Shown here: positions 8,754 through 17,830 of the stretch, piece by piece | Numbering within the stretch: position 1 is the first letter of the stretch | Layout: each line of letters starts with the position of its first letter | From: Paenibacillus guangzhouensis | Lineage (GTDB): Bacteria; Bacillota; Bacilli; Paenibacillales; Paenibacillaceae | Length of the DNA: 64,000 nt | NCBI RefSeq assembly: GCF_009363075.1 | Contig: NZ_CP045293.1 | Span: forward strand, 1,178,001 to 1,242,000 | Direction of reading: 5' to 3' | Translations under genes and position numbers: made by a program | Notes under the pieces: model-generated | Told to the model about the DNA's origin: nothing | Database searches by the model: none | What the model saw: the letters and a program-made list of their open reading frames with translations, nothing else

Positions 8754-8793
8754 TTGGCAAAGGAACAAAAACAAGTTATCATGATACTATAAT
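8754..8793 (+). promoter_or_regulatory. recA promoter region
   Basis: TTGGCA at 8754-8759 is followed after 17 bases by TATCAT at 8777-8782. A second, better -10 hexamer TATAAT lies at 8788-8793 but has no -35 at normal distance. Either may be used. Confidence 0.55.
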
Positions 8794-8814
8794 CGAAAAA
8801 GGGAAGTGAGTTCA

Positions 8815-9864
8815 TTGTCAGATCGTCGCGCAGCGTTAGAAATGGCTTTACGGAATATTGAGAAACAATTTGGTAAAGGTTCGATCATGAAACTTGGTGA
8901 ATCCACACACATGCAAGTGGAGGTTGTGCCGAGCGGATCTTTGGCATTAGATATTGCACTAGGAATTGGCGGATACCCGCGCGGAAGAATTATCGAAGTA
9001 TACGGACCGGAATCTTCAGGTAAGACGACAGTCGCATTGCATGCGATTGCTGAAGTTCAGAAACAAGGCGGACAAGCTGCCTTTATTGATGCAGAGCATG
9101 CGCTAGACCCGTTATACGCGAGCAAATTAGGTATTAACATTGATGAATTGCTCTTGTCTCAGCCGGATACAGGGGAGCAAGCGCTTGAAATTGCTGAAGC
9201 GCTCGTACGAAGCGGTGCAGTGGATATCATCGTTATTGACTCCGTTGCTGCCCTTGTACCGAAGGCCGAGATCGAAGGCGATATGGGTGACTCTCACGTG
9301 GGCTTGCAGGCTCGCTTGATGTCCCAAGCACTTCGTAAATTGTCGGGTGCGATCAATAAATCGAAGACGATTGCAATCTTCATTAACCAATTGCGTGAGA
9401 AAGTCGGCGTCATGTTCGGAAATCCTGAGACGACGCCAGGTGGACGCGCTCTGAAGTTCTACTCTTCCGTTCGTCTGGATGTTAGACGTGTTGAGACGAT
9501 CAAGCAAGGCAATGACATGGTTGGTAACCGTACACGCATTAAGGTCGTGAAGAATAAGGTTGCGCCTCCGTTCAAACAAGCGGATATTGATATCATGTAC
9601 GGTGAAGGAATCTCACGTGAAGGCAGCATTATCGATATCGGAACGGAAATGGATATCGTGAATAAGAGCGGCGCTTGGTATTCATACGAGAATGAGCGTC
9701 TAGGACAAGGCCGTGAGAACGCGAAGCAATATCTGAAGGAAAACCAAGAAATTTCAAAAGTGATTGAGAATAAAATCCGTGAAGCAAGTCAGCTCTCGGC
9801 AGTTGTTCCAACGACATCGCAAGATGACGAGGATGAAGAAGATTTCGAACTCGAGCTTGAATAA
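8815..9864 (+). CDS. recA: Recombinase RecA
   Basis: A RecA of 349 residues when started at the TTG at 8815. It forms ATP-dependent filaments on single-stranded DNA for strand exchange and triggers LexA self-cleavage. Walker A GPESSGKT is at residues 64-71, and the LexA/L2 loop region [19 protein letters not shown] is intact; the tail is strongly acidic ([13 protein letters not shown]). TTG is preferred because GGGAAG at 8801-8806 lies 8 bases upstream and the protein then begins MSDRRAALE, as other RecA proteins do. The in-frame GTG at 8806 overlaps that ribosome binding site and would add three residues. Confidence 0.95.
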   Translation: MSDRRAALEMALRNIEKQFGKGSIMKLGESTHMQVEVVPSGSLALDIALGIGGYPRGRIIEVYGPESSGKTTVALHAIAEVQKQGGQAAFIDAEHALDPLYASKLGINIDELLLSQPDTGEQALEIAEALVRSGAVDIIVIDSVAALVPKAEIEGDMGDSHVGLQARLMSQALRKLSGAINKSKTIAIFINQLREKVGVMFGNPETTPGGRALKFYSSVRLDVRRVETIKQGNDMVGNRTRIKVVKNKVAPPFKQADIDIMYGEGISREGSIIDIGTEMDIVNKSGAWYSYENERLGQGRENAKQYLKENQEISKVIENKIREASQLSAVVPTTSQDDEDEEDFELELE

Positions 9865-9870
9865 GAATTT

Positions 9871-9897
9871 GCCCCCTTCGTGAAGGGGGCATCTTTT
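9871..9897 (+). terminator. Intrinsic terminator after recA
   Basis: GCCCCCTTC at 9871-9879 pairs with GAAGGGGGC at 9882-9890, followed by ATCTTTT. recX begins 43 bases later, so partial read-through may supply recX. Confidence 0.85.
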
Positions 9898-9939
9898 ATA
9901 ATGAGCGGAAAGTGCAGGGATGAAGGGAGGCGATGACAC

Positions 9940-10689
9940 ATGCCAAGAGAGAAAGAAAATGATGATCAGGTGAAGGAACAGAAGTGGGCGCCAGCACCAG
10001 GTGTTGAGCTGATGATAACGGCAGTAGAGCTTGTCCCTCGGAAGAAGCGTCGATATCAAATCTTTGTGAATGGAGAACCAGCATTTACGGTACATGAGGA
10101 TATCATGGTGAAGTATCGACTACTCAAAGGATCAACCATCGACCATGAAGAACTCCTTCCGATTATGGTGGCAGACGAGCTGCAGCAAGCTTATGTGCAG
10201 TCGATTCGATATTTAGGTCGTAAACCACGTACAAGCCACGAAATCCAGCAGCAATTGACACAGAAGGGTTTTGAAGCCGAATTGATCGAGCGCGTTATTC
10301 AGCGTCTCCGAGATGAGCGACTGATTGATGATAACCTCTATGCGAAGCAGTGGACGGATCAACGTGTTCGCAATCATAAGAAAGGAAGACTTATGATTAA
10401 GCACGAGCTGCAGCAGAAGGGAATCGATAAATCCGATATTGCGCAAGCTATGGAGGAACTGAATGTCGAAGATGAGCAAGAGAGCGCTTATCGTGTAGGC
10501 CTTCGGAAGTGGCAGAGCACAAAAGGGGAGCGTTATGAGCGCAAGAGGAAGGTTGCTGCTTTTCTCATGCGTCGTGGATTTCCGTCACATGTCGTAAGGA
10601 ATGCTGTTCAACGAATCATGGAGCAGCAGGAAGATGATGACGGATATGATGGTATGGAAGAAGCTTATGAGGAAGAATTCTATGATTAA
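9940..10689 (+). CDS. recX: Regulatory protein RecX
   Basis: A 249-residue RecX, the modulator that binds and caps or destabilises RecA filaments. It has the three-helix repeat units of the family: AYVQSIRYLGRKPRTSHEIQ, then ERVIQRLRDERLIDDNLYAKQW, and the C-terminal KVAAFLMRRGFPSHVVRNAV. Residues 1-30 are a charged N-terminal extension before the MITAVELVPRKKRRYQIF core, and the last 20 residues are very acidic. The core could also start at the ATG of MITAVELV near residue 25, but AGGGAGGCGATG before 9940 favours the longer form. It follows recA as in many Firmicutes. Confidence 0.9.
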   Translation: MPREKENDDQVKEQKWAPAPGVELMITAVELVPRKKRRYQIFVNGEPAFTVHEDIMVKYRLLKGSTIDHEELLPIMVADELQQAYVQSIRYLGRKPRTSHEIQQQLTQKGFEAELIERVIQRLRDERLIDDNLYAKQWTDQRVRNHKKGRLMIKHELQQKGIDKSDIAQAMEELNVEDEQESAYRVGLRKWQSTKGERYERKRKVAAFLMRRGFPSHVVRNAVQRIMEQQEDDDGYDGMEEAYEEEFYD

Positions 10690-11054
10690 TACCATTGAAT
10701 GGGGTTAAATCGTGTAAATTTCGATTGGAAGTTGATGCTAATTTTACAATTTGTATGCGTAAGTTCGAGGATTCATGTCAATTGCTTGACAACTTCTTTT
10801 TACAAATACTAAAATGAAAATGTATTATACGATTTCTGAATCAATTTTTCCTTCCAAAAAGTTGATTCAAACTGATTAATTTCGCCAATCATTGACTCGC
10901 TTATCTGATTCCTTGGGAAGAAGATAAGGCTTGTATAGCACATGACTTCATGTGTTATACAGATGAAACCGATGAATATGTAAGTGAAACGGATTGAAAA
11001 CCGAATAAGCCCAGGCGTTACCCCTGGAGAAACAACGAGGAGGTGAAATAGATC
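10690..11054 (+). other. Intergenic region before rny
   Basis: These 365 bases carry no convincing gene. They hold the promoter described at 10786-10815 and, just before rny, a small CCAGG...CCTGG hairpin around 11010-11027. The transcript would have an untranslated leader of about 230 bases; I see no riboswitch class I can name in it. Confidence 0.5.
10786..10815 (+). promoter_or_regulatory. Promoter of rny
   Basis: TTGACA at 10786-10791 and TAAAAT at 10810-10815 are separated by 18 bases in an A+T-rich stretch. This is the best promoter in the recX-rny gap. Confidence 0.6.
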
Positions 11055-12596
11055 ATGAACCCTATTCTCGCAATCGTTCTCGTTGTTGCCGCTTTGGTCA
11101 TTGGTTTTGGGGTTGGATATTTTATTCGCAAATCTCTTGCTGAAGCTAAAATTTCAAGCGCTGAACACGCTGCTGAGCAGATTATTGAGAATGCGAAGAA
11201 AGACGCAGAGGCGCTTAAGAAAGAGACAGTGCTGGAGGCTAAAGACGAAGTCTTTAAAGTCCGTGCTGAAGCTGATAAAGACATTCGTGAACGCAGAAAT
11301 GAAATTCAACGTCTAGAACGTCGAGTGCTGCAAAAAGAAGAGTCGCTGGATAAAAAATTAGAATCACTAGAACGCAAAGAAGAACAAGTGGCAAGCAAAG
11401 AGAAACGAATTGATGAAACGCAAGAGCAGATTAATGTGATCTATAAAAATCAAATGGCTGAACTTGAGCGCATTTCCAACCTAACGATGGAAGATGCACG
11501 TCAAATCATCCTAACGAACGTTGAACAAGAAGTTCGCCATGAGTCAGCACAGATGATTAAAGAGATTGAACAACAAGCCAAAGAGGAAGCAGATAAGAAA
11601 GCACGTGAGATTATTACGCTTGCGGTCCAACGTTGTGCTGCAGATCATGTAGCAGAGACGACGGTATCTGTTGTTACCTTGCCTAACGAAGAGATGAAGG
11701 GCCGTATTATTGGTCGTGAAGGCCGTAATATTCGTGCACTTGAGACACTGACTGGTATCGACTTGATTATTGACGATACGCCAGAAGCGGTCATTCTGTC
11801 AGGATTCGATCCTATTCGCCGCGAAATCGCTCGTACATCGCTTGAGAAGCTGGTTGCGGATGGACGTATCCATCCAGCTCGCATCGAAGAGATGGTCGAG
11901 AAATCGCGCAAAGAAGTCGACGAGCGTATCCGTGAATACGGTGAGCAGGCGACATTCGAAGTGGGCGTACACGGATTGCATCCAGATTTGATCAAGATTC
12001 TGGGTCGTTTGAAATTCCGGACGAGCTATGGCCAGAATGTGCTCAAGCACTCGATGGAAGTGGCTTATCTCACAGGTCTGATGGCAGGCGAACTCGGCGA
12101 AGATATCACGTTGGCGAAACGTGCTGGATTGCTGCATGATATTGGTAAAGCGCTAGATCATGAAGTGGAAGGATCTCATGTTGAAATCGGCGTGGAATTA
12201 GCGAAGAAATACAAAGAACATCCTGTGGTAATTAACAGTATCGCATCCCACCATGGCGATTGCGAAGCAACGTCGGTTATTGCAATGTTAGTCGGTGCTG
12301 CAGACGCATTGTCGGCTGCTCGTCCAGGAGCGCGTAGAGAGACGCTTGAGACTTACATCAAACGACTTGAGAAACTCGAAGAGATTTCCGAATCGTTCGA
12401 AGGTGTTGAGAAGTCCTATGCGATCCAGGCAGGTCGTGAGGTCCGTGTCATGGTTGCACCGGATAAGATTGACGATACGGAAGCTTTCCGCTTAGCACGT
12501 GATATTACGAAGACGATCGAGAGCGAACTCGATTATCCGGGACATATTAAGGTCACGGTTATTCGCGAGACACGCGCGGTTGAATACGCTAAATAA
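11055..12596 (+). CDS. rny: Ribonuclease Y
   Basis: A 513-residue membrane-anchored endoribonuclease that starts mRNA decay in Firmicutes. The N-terminal helix (about residues 3-25) anchors it; residues 28-190 are a long coiled coil rich in Glu, Lys and Arg; a KH RNA-binding domain with [12 protein letters not shown] begins near residue 216; the HD phosphohydrolase motif ([10 protein letters not shown]) has His361-Asp362. Length and order are those of B. subtilis YmdA. AACGAGGAGGTG provides the ribosome binding site. ymdB follows after a terminator, as in Bacillus. Confidence 0.95.
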   Translation: MNPILAIVLVVAALVIGFGVGYFIRKSLAEAKISSAEHAAEQIIENAKKDAEALKKETVLEAKDEVFKVRAEADKDIRERRNEIQRLERRVLQKEESLDKKLESLERKEEQVASKEKRIDETQEQINVIYKNQMAELERISNLTMEDARQIILTNVEQEVRHESAQMIKEIEQQAKEEADKKAREIITLAVQRCAADHVAETTVSVVTLPNEEMKGRIIGREGRNIRALETLTGIDLIIDDTPEAVILSGFDPIRREIARTSLEKLVADGRIHPARIEEMVEKSRKEVDERIREYGEQATFEVGVHGLHPDLIKILGRLKFRTSYGQNVLKHSMEVAYLTGLMAGELGEDITLAKRAGLLHDIGKALDHEVEGSHVEIGVELAKKYKEHPVVINSIASHHGDCEATSVIAMLVGAADALSAARPGARRETLETYIKRLEKLEEISESFEGVEKSYAIQAGREVRVMVAPDKIDDTEAFRLARDITKTIESELDYPGHIKVTVIRETRAVEYAK

Positions 12597-12607
12597 TGAC
12601 CATAATG

Positions 12608-12645
12608 AAAAGTGGCTGATTTACTAAGCCACTTTTCGTTTTCTT
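12608..12645 (+). terminator. Intrinsic terminator between rny and ymdB
   Basis: AAAAGTGGCT (12608-12617) pairs with AGCCACTTTT (12627-12636) around a 9-base loop, followed by CGTTTTCTTTT. Confidence 0.78.
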
Positions 12646-12675
12646 TTAAGGCGAGGTTATGAGGAGGAGAATGAC

Positions 12676-13467
12676 ATCAAAGTATTATTCATTGGAGACA
12701 TCGTTGGGAATACAGGTAGAAAAGCATTGAAATACATGCTTCCGCAGCTAAAAGATAAATATAACCCGCATATTATTATAGCCAATGGCGAAAATGCAGC
12801 AGGCGGTAAAGGCATCACGGGCGCAATCGCAAGAGAATTCTACGATATGGGCATTCATGGCCTTACGATGGGGAACCACACGTGGGACAACAAGGAAATC
12901 TTCGAATTTATAGATGATGATCAGCGTATCATTCGCCCGGCGAACTACCCAGAGGGCACGCCAGGCAGAGGCTGGATGACCGTGAAGGCAAACGGTAAAG
13001 AGTTAACTGTCATTAACATGCAGGGAAGAACCTTCTTGCCGCCAATTGATTGCCCGTTCAAGAAAGCCGATGAGATCCTTGATCAAGTGAAGAAGAAATC
13101 ATGCATCTTTTTTGATTTTCATGCGGAGACGACATCGGAGAAAATTGCAATGGGATGGCACCTTGATGGACGCGTTTCCGTCATGGTAGGAACCCATACG
13201 CATGTACAGACGAATGATGATACCATTCTTCCAGAGGGAACAGCGTATATTACGGATGTGGGTATGGTTGGCTCAAAGGAAGGCGTCCTCGGCGTGAATC
13301 GCGAGGCTGTGCTCTACAAGTTCAAAACACAGCTTCCTGTACGTTTTACAGTCGATGAAGGGAAATGGATGTTCCATGCCGTTTACGTCGAAATTGACGA
13401 GTCTACGGGTCGTGCAACACGGATTGAGAAGATCCGCAGATCTGAAGATGAATGGGTGATGAACTAG
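12676..13467 (+). CDS. ymdB: YmdB-like metallophosphoesterase (TIGR00282), probable ATC start
   Basis: A 263-residue phosphodiesterase of the YmdB family, which in B. subtilis hydrolyses 2',3'-cyclic nucleotides and affects biofilm and motility gene choice. Conserved metal-site motifs are visible: FIGDIVG at residues 5-11, NGENAAGGKG, TMGNHTWDN, DFHAETTSEK and GTHTHVQT. The first ATG, GTG or TTG in frame is the TTG at 12727, which would delete the FIGDIVG metal ligands. Homology therefore runs back to the ATC at 12676, which lies 5 bases after GGAGGAGA (12663-12670); no canonical start exists between the upstream stop at 12625 and this point. ATC initiation or a single-base sequence error are the alternatives. 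Confidence 0.85.
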   Translation: MKVLFIGDIVGNTGRKALKYMLPQLKDKYNPHIIIANGENAAGGKGITGAIAREFYDMGIHGLTMGNHTWDNKEIFEFIDDDQRIIRPANYPEGTPGRGWMTVKANGKELTVINMQGRTFLPPIDCPFKKADEILDQVKKKSCIFFDFHAETTSEKIAMGWHLDGRVSVMVGTHTHVQTNDDTILPEGTAYITDVGMVGSKEGVLGVNREAVLYKFKTQLPVRFTVDEGKWMFHAVYVEIDESTGRATRIEKIRRSEDEWVMN

Positions 13468-13509
13468 CCGCTCGTCCCGTTTGATAAGAGGAACTTCTTT
13501 ATGGAAAAA

Positions 13510-13539
13510 GGAGGAATTTATTCCGCTGTTCACGAATAT
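13510..13539 (+). promoter_or_regulatory. Candidate sigma-H promoter of spoVS
   Basis: GGAGGAATT at 13510-13518 fits the sigma-H -35 consensus RnAGGAwWW, and CACGAATAT at 13531-13539 fits the -10 RnnGAATww except for its first base; the gap is 12 bases, as in known sigma-H promoters. spoVS of B. subtilis is a sigma-H gene. Confidence 0.65.
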
Positions 13540-13584
13540 GTGTAATAGTGGAATCCATTCATCATTCCCGAGGAGGTACTTATC

Positions 13585-13845
13585 ATGGAAGTATTAAAAG
13601 TTTCAGCAAAATCCAATCCAAACTCCGTAGCAGGTGCACTGGCAGGCGTCCTACGTGAGCGTGGAGCGGCCGAATTGCAAGCGATTGGTGCTGGTGCATT
13701 GAATCAAGCGATTAAAGCTGTAGCGATTGCCAGAGGATTTGTAGCGCCTAGCGGAGTGGACTTGATTTGTATTCCTGCATTTACCGACATTGTGATCGAT
13801 GGTGAAGATCGGACGGCAATCAAATTGATTGTCGAGCCTAGATAA
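13585..13845 (+). CDS. spoVS: Stage V sporulation protein S
   Basis: An 86-residue Alba-fold protein matching SpoVS over its entire length (MEVLKVSAKSNPNSVAGALA, then GAGALNQAIKAVAIARGF). SpoVS acts in sporulation from stage II to V in B. subtilis and is a predicted nucleic-acid-binding protein. A strong CGAGGAGGT precedes the ATG, a sigma-H-like promoter lies about 45-75 bases upstream, and a terminator follows within 20 bases, so it appears monocistronic. Position after ymdB is conserved in Bacillus. It supports a spore-forming host. Confidence 0.95.
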   Translation: MEVLKVSAKSNPNSVAGALAGVLRERGAAELQAIGAGALNQAIKAVAIARGFVAPSGVDLICIPAFTDIVIDGEDRTAIKLIVEPR

Positions 13846-13865
13846 ATATAACATCATGAATGGAG

Positions 13866-13893
13866 CCTGTTTACGTTGTAGACAGGTTTTTTT
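13866..13893 (+). terminator. Intrinsic terminator after spoVS
   Basis: CCTGTTTAC pairs with GTAGACAGG around GTT, followed by seven T residues. Confidence 0.85.
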
Positions 13894-13953
13894 GCGTTTA
13901 TACCGCTTGCCAAGCTGTAGTTAGGATGTATGTGAGGGAGAGGATGTGTTCGA

Positions 13954-14898
13954 ATGAGACAATACCAAATCGTGGATATGCATTGTGATGTGATTAGTAA
14001 AATGCTGCAGGACCCTGCGATCTCTTTTGCGGAGAATAAGTCACTCGATGCGAATCTTGCACGTCTGATACAAGGACAAGTGAAGGCGCAATGCTTTGCA
14101 ATTTATTTGTCAGAAAATCTTGGAAAGCCTCGATTCGAGCATATTCTGCATAGTATCGATGTCTTTCGGCGTCGTATCTTAAATCATCGCGAGATGAGAT
14201 GGATTCGATGCCAAGAAGATTGGAATCAGCTCGAACGGACGAATCACATTGGAGCGCTCTTGTCTCTCGAAGGTGTTGATGGGTTAGAAGGGGATCTGAC
14301 GTATCTCGATCTATGCTTTCAACTCGGCGTACGTCTCGTCGGTTTCACATGGAACTATGCGAATTGGGCTGCGGATGGCATCTTGGAGCCGCGAAACGGC
14401 GGGTTCACATTGAAGGGCAGAAAGCTGATTGAACGGTGCGATGAGCTAGGTCTCATTATGGACGTCTCCCATTTGTCGGAGGCAGGATTCTGGGAGCTCC
14501 AAGCGCGAACCGCAAGTAAGTATATTGCCTCTCATTCCAATGCTAGAGCGGTATGCGGCCATGTGAGGAACCTGACGGACGAGCAGATTAAATGCATCAT
14601 CTCGCGGGGGGGAAGGATCGGAATGAATTTCTTTCCGCCATTTGTACGAGCCAATACGCCGGTCATGATTCAAGATCTCTTGAACCATATTGAGCATATC
14701 TGCAGTTTAGGGGGTAGCGAGAACATTATGCTCGGATCAGACTTCGATGGCATTGATCGATATATTACCAATTTAGAACATTCAGGAAAATATGAAAATC
14801 TGCGGAATGCCTTGCTGTTGCGCTACCCAGAGCATATGGTGCAAGGATTCCTCTATAAAAACGCTTCCATTTTTTTGAGCGACGCTTTGCCTAAGTGA
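13954..14898 (+). CDS. M19-family membrane dipeptidase-like protein
   Basis: A 314-residue zinc dipeptidase of the renal dipeptidase family. Metal ligands are visible: the HxD pair His10/Asp12 in VDMHCDV, the bridging Glu in SLEGVDG near residue 108, His in DVSHLSE near 172 and His in ASHSNAR near 192, and the late Asp in GSDFDGID. No signal peptide or membrane segment is present, so unlike its animal relatives it should be cytoplasmic. The substrate is probably dipeptides, but the family also includes lactonases. It lies between spoVS and the oxidoreductase pair, a common Paenibacillus and Bacillus cereus arrangement. Confidence 0.85.
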   Translation: MRQYQIVDMHCDVISKMLQDPAISFAENKSLDANLARLIQGQVKAQCFAIYLSENLGKPRFEHILHSIDVFRRRILNHREMRWIRCQEDWNQLERTNHIGALLSLEGVDGLEGDLTYLDLCFQLGVRLVGFTWNYANWAADGILEPRNGGFTLKGRKLIERCDELGLIMDVSHLSEAGFWELQARTASKYIASHSNARAVCGHVRNLTDEQIKCIISRGGRIGMNFFPPFVRANTPVMIQDLLNHIEHICSLGGSENIMLGSDFDGIDRYITNLEHSGKYENLRNALLLRYPEHMVQGFLYKNASIFLSDALPK

Positions 14899-15106
14899 AA
14901 GAAAGCCCGACTCTATCATCTATTATTGATATGATTTCGATCGAAAAGTGCTATCTAAGTTTCCGCCGAAAACGCTTGCTTTTTACTAGCTCTAGCCATA
15001 AAATTTAGTTGACTCATTGAAAAGAAAAAATTTTCTATGTCATATTTTAGGGAATTTTGGCACTTATCATTCTAATTGCGAGTCACAACTAAAGGAGTGG
15101 GCGAGC

Positions 15107-16840
15107 TTGATTAGTCAATTGTCTTGGAAAATCGGGGGACAACAAGGGGAAGGCGTAGAGAGTACAGACCGTATTTTCTCCACAGCATTAAATCGATTAG
15201 GATATTACTTATATGGATACCGTCATTTTTCTTCCCGGATTAAAGGTGGACACACGAACAATAAGATTAGAATCAGTACGAAACCGATTCGTGCAATTTC
15301 GGATGACCTGGATATACTCGTTGCTTTTGACCAAGAAAGTATTGACTTAAATGCACATGAATTGAGACCTGGTGGCGTCGTTGTTGCCGATGCGAAATTC
15401 AATCCAACGCTTCCTGAAGGTATTAACGCTAAATTATTCCCTGTACCGATCACGGCAATCGCTGATGAACTAGGTACATCTCTAATGAAGAACATGGTTG
15501 CTTCTGGCGCGTCTTGGGCTCTGCTCGGACTTCCGTTAGAAGTATTTAATAAAGCAGTAGAAGAAGAATTCGGCCGTAAAGGCGCAGCAGTCGTTGAGAA
15601 GAACGTTGAAGCGGTTCGTCGCGGTTCTGAATTCGTATTAGAGCTTGCAGGTGGCCCACTTGAAGAGTTCAAGCTTCAACCAGCAGATGGCGAACAGAAG
15701 CTGTTCATGATCGGTAACGATGCGATGGCACTTGGTGCACTCGCTGCAGGATGCCGATTCATGCCGGCCTACCCGATCACACCAGCTTCGGAAGTCATGG
15801 AATATTTGATCAAGAAGCTTCCTAAATTCGGCGGTACCGTAATTCAGACGGAAGATGAAATCGCAGCGATTACGATGGCGATTGGTGCGAACTTCGCTGG
15901 AGCGCGTTCGATGACAGCTTCTGCAGGTCCTGGACTTTCTTTGATGATGGAAGCGATCGGCCTAGCAGGGATGACGGAGACACCTGTAGTTATCGTGGAT
16001 ACGCAGCGCGGCGGTCCAAGTACGGGTCTTCCAACGAAGCAGGAGCAAAGTGATATCAATGCGATGATTTACGGTACACATGGTGAGATTCCGAAGATCG
16101 TGCTTGCACCTAGCTCGATTGAAGAATGCTTCTACGATATGATTGAAGCGTTCAACTTGGCTGAGAAATATCAATGCCCAGTTATCGTATTGACGGACTT
16201 GCAGCTATCGCTTGGTAAACAATCCTGCGAAGAGCTTGATTACAACAAGATCGTAATTGATCGTGGTAATTTGGTTCGCAACGCACCTGAACTTGAACCG
16301 AACCAACTGTTCAAACGTTACGAGTTCACGGAAGACGGCATTTCACCTCGGGTACTGCCAGGTGAGAAGTATGGTATTCACCACGTAACAGGCGTTGAGC
16401 ATGACGAGACTGGTCGTCCATCGGAGAGCGCGGTTAACCGTAAGAAGATGATGGATAAGCGTCTTGGCAAAATGGACAATATTAAAGTAACGAACCCAAT
16501 TCATGTGGATGCGCCGCATGAAGAACCAGACTTGTTGATCGTAAGCATGAGCTCAACAGGTGGCACAGTAGATGAAGCAAGAGCACGACTGGAAGCGCAA
16601 GGTTTGACAACGAACCATATTACTGTTCGCTTGTTATATCCATTCCCTACAGAACAATTCGCTCCTTATGCGGAGAAAGCGAAGAAAATTATCGTTCTAG
16701 AGAACAATGCTACAGCACAGCTTGCTTCGCAGATTAAATTGAATGTTGGTCATGCGGACAAAATCGAAAGTGTCTTGAAATACGACGGTAATCCATTCCT
16801 GCCTTCGATTGTCTACAATGCATGTAAGGAGTTGGTATAA
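15107..16840 (+). CDS. korA: 2-oxoacid:ferredoxin oxidoreductase, alpha (fused gamma-alpha) subunit
   Basis: A 577-residue subunit that with the next gene oxidatively decarboxylates a 2-oxoacid (2-oxoglutarate in the best-known relatives) to acyl-CoA and reduced ferredoxin. Residues 1-190 are the gamma domain (SWKIGGQQGEGVESTD); the pyrimidine-binding domain follows with FMPAYPITPASEVMEYL and TEDEIAAITMAIGANFAGAR; a transketolase C-like domain ends the protein. The TTG at 15107 is chosen because AAAGGAGTGG (15091-15100) precedes it and the family begins MISQLSWKIGG; an in-frame ATG at 15017 would add 30 unrelated residues. The stop of this gene and the korB ATG are 2 bases apart. Confidence 0.9.
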   Translation: MISQLSWKIGGQQGEGVESTDRIFSTALNRLGYYLYGYRHFSSRIKGGHTNNKIRISTKPIRAISDDLDILVAFDQESIDLNAHELRPGGVVVADAKFNPTLPEGINAKLFPVPITAIADELGTSLMKNMVASGASWALLGLPLEVFNKAVEEEFGRKGAAVVEKNVEAVRRGSEFVLELAGGPLEEFKLQPADGEQKLFMIGNDAMALGALAAGCRFMPAYPITPASEVMEYLIKKLPKFGGTVIQTEDEIAAITMAIGANFAGARSMTASAGPGLSLMMEAIGLAGMTETPVVIVDTQRGGPSTGLPTKQEQSDINAMIYGTHGEIPKIVLAPSSIEECFYDMIEAFNLAEKYQCPVIVLTDLQLSLGKQSCEELDYNKIVIDRGNLVRNAPELEPNQLFKRYEFTEDGISPRVLPGEKYGIHHVTGVEHDETGRPSESAVNRKKMMDKRLGKMDNIKVTNPIHVDAPHEEPDLLIVSMSSTGGTVDEARARLEAQGLTTNHITVRLLYPFPTEQFAPYAEKAKKIIVLENNATAQLASQIKLNVGHADKIESVLKYDGNPFLPSIVYNACKELV

Positions 16841-16842
16841 CG

Positions 16843-17709
16843 ATGGCAACTTTTAAAGAGTTTCGTAACAATGTTAAACCGAACTGGTGCCCAGGATGCG
16901 GCGACTTCTCGATCCAAGCGGCGATTCAAAGAGCGGCAGCCAATGTTGGTCTTGAACCAGAGAACTTAGCTGTAATTTCCGGTATCGGATGTTCGGGCCG
17001 GATTTCAGGATATATTAACGCATATGGTCTTCACGGGATTCATGGTCGCGCATTGCCAATCGCCCAAGGTGTGAAGATGGCCAATCGTGAACTTACAGTT
17101 ATTGCTTCCGGCGGTGACGGTGACGGATTTGCAATCGGTATGGGTCACACGGTCCACGCGATTCGTCGTAACATTAACATGACTTACATCGTTATGGACA
17201 ATCAAATTTATGGACTAACGAAAGGGCAGACATCTCCTCGTAGTGCGGAAGGTTTCAAGACAAAGAGTACACCAGATGGTTCGATCGAATCAACGCTGTC
17301 TCCGCTTGAAATTGCTCTCTCTGCTGGAGCTACATTCGTCGCTCAATCGTTCTCGAGTGATTTGAAGCAATTGACGACATTGATCGAAGAAGGCATCAAG
17401 CATGAAGGCTTCTCGTTAATTAACGTATTCAGCCCATGCGTAACCTTCAACAAAATCAATACGTATGACTGGTTCAAAGAGAATATCGTAAATCTAGAGA
17501 CCATTCCAGATTACGATTCATCGAACCGCATTCAAGCGATGACCAAATTGATGGAGACTGGCGGAATGTTAACGGGCTTGATCTATCAAGACAAATCAAG
17601 AAAATCTTATGAAGACATGGTTGTTGGATTCCACCAAGAAGGTATCGCGAACCAAGATATCCAAATTTCGGAAGCGGATTTCAGCAAACTTGTGGCAGAA
17701 TTCAAATAA
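16843..17709 (+). CDS. korB: 2-oxoacid:ferredoxin oxidoreductase, beta subunit
   Basis: A 288-residue thiamine diphosphate-binding subunit, partner of the preceding gene. The CxxC of NWCPGCGDFS at residues 15-24 and a later cysteine (ISGIGCSGR near 51) fit the family's iron-sulfur ligands; the ThDP/Mg motif is GGDGDGFAIGMGH with the downstream VMDNQIYGLTKGQTSP. Length is normal for the two-subunit type. No separate ferredoxin gene lies next to it. The exact 2-oxoacid cannot be set from sequence alone; korAB is used for the 2-oxoglutarate type. Confidence 0.9.
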   Translation: MATFKEFRNNVKPNWCPGCGDFSIQAAIQRAAANVGLEPENLAVISGIGCSGRISGYINAYGLHGIHGRALPIAQGVKMANRELTVIASGGDGDGFAIGMGHTVHAIRRNINMTYIVMDNQIYGLTKGQTSPRSAEGFKTKSTPDGSIESTLSPLEIALSAGATFVAQSFSSDLKQLTTLIEEGIKHEGFSLINVFSPCVTFNKINTYDWFKENIVNLETIPDYDSSNRIQAMTKLMETGGMLTGLIYQDKSRKSYEDMVVGFHQEGIANQDIQISEADFSKLVAEFK

Positions 17710-17716
17710 TTCCACG

Positions 17717-17756
17717 AAAGACGTACGGAATGTGCCGTACGTCTTTTGATTTTTTG
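17717..17756 (+). terminator. Intrinsic terminator after korB
   Basis: A perfect 12-bp stem (17717-17728 with 17735-17746) encloses a 6-base loop and is followed by TTGATTTTTT. Confidence 0.82.
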
Positions 17757-17773
17757 AGACAAGGGTGTATAAT
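17746..17773 (+). promoter_or_regulatory. Candidate promoter of the phosphotransacylase gene
   Basis: TTGATT at 17746-17751 and TATAAT at 17768-17773 are spaced by 16 bases. The -35 lies in the T-run of the korB terminator. Confidence 0.5.
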
Positions 17774-17830
17774 AGGTATGCTTCTGAAATAGGTTTACAA
17801 CTTAGAGAGAAAACTAAAGAGGTGGAGAAC

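Noticed and set aside
12671-12730. ATG at 12671 as the ymdB start
   Set aside because: It is in another frame and reaches a stop after 19 codons; the product is not YmdB.
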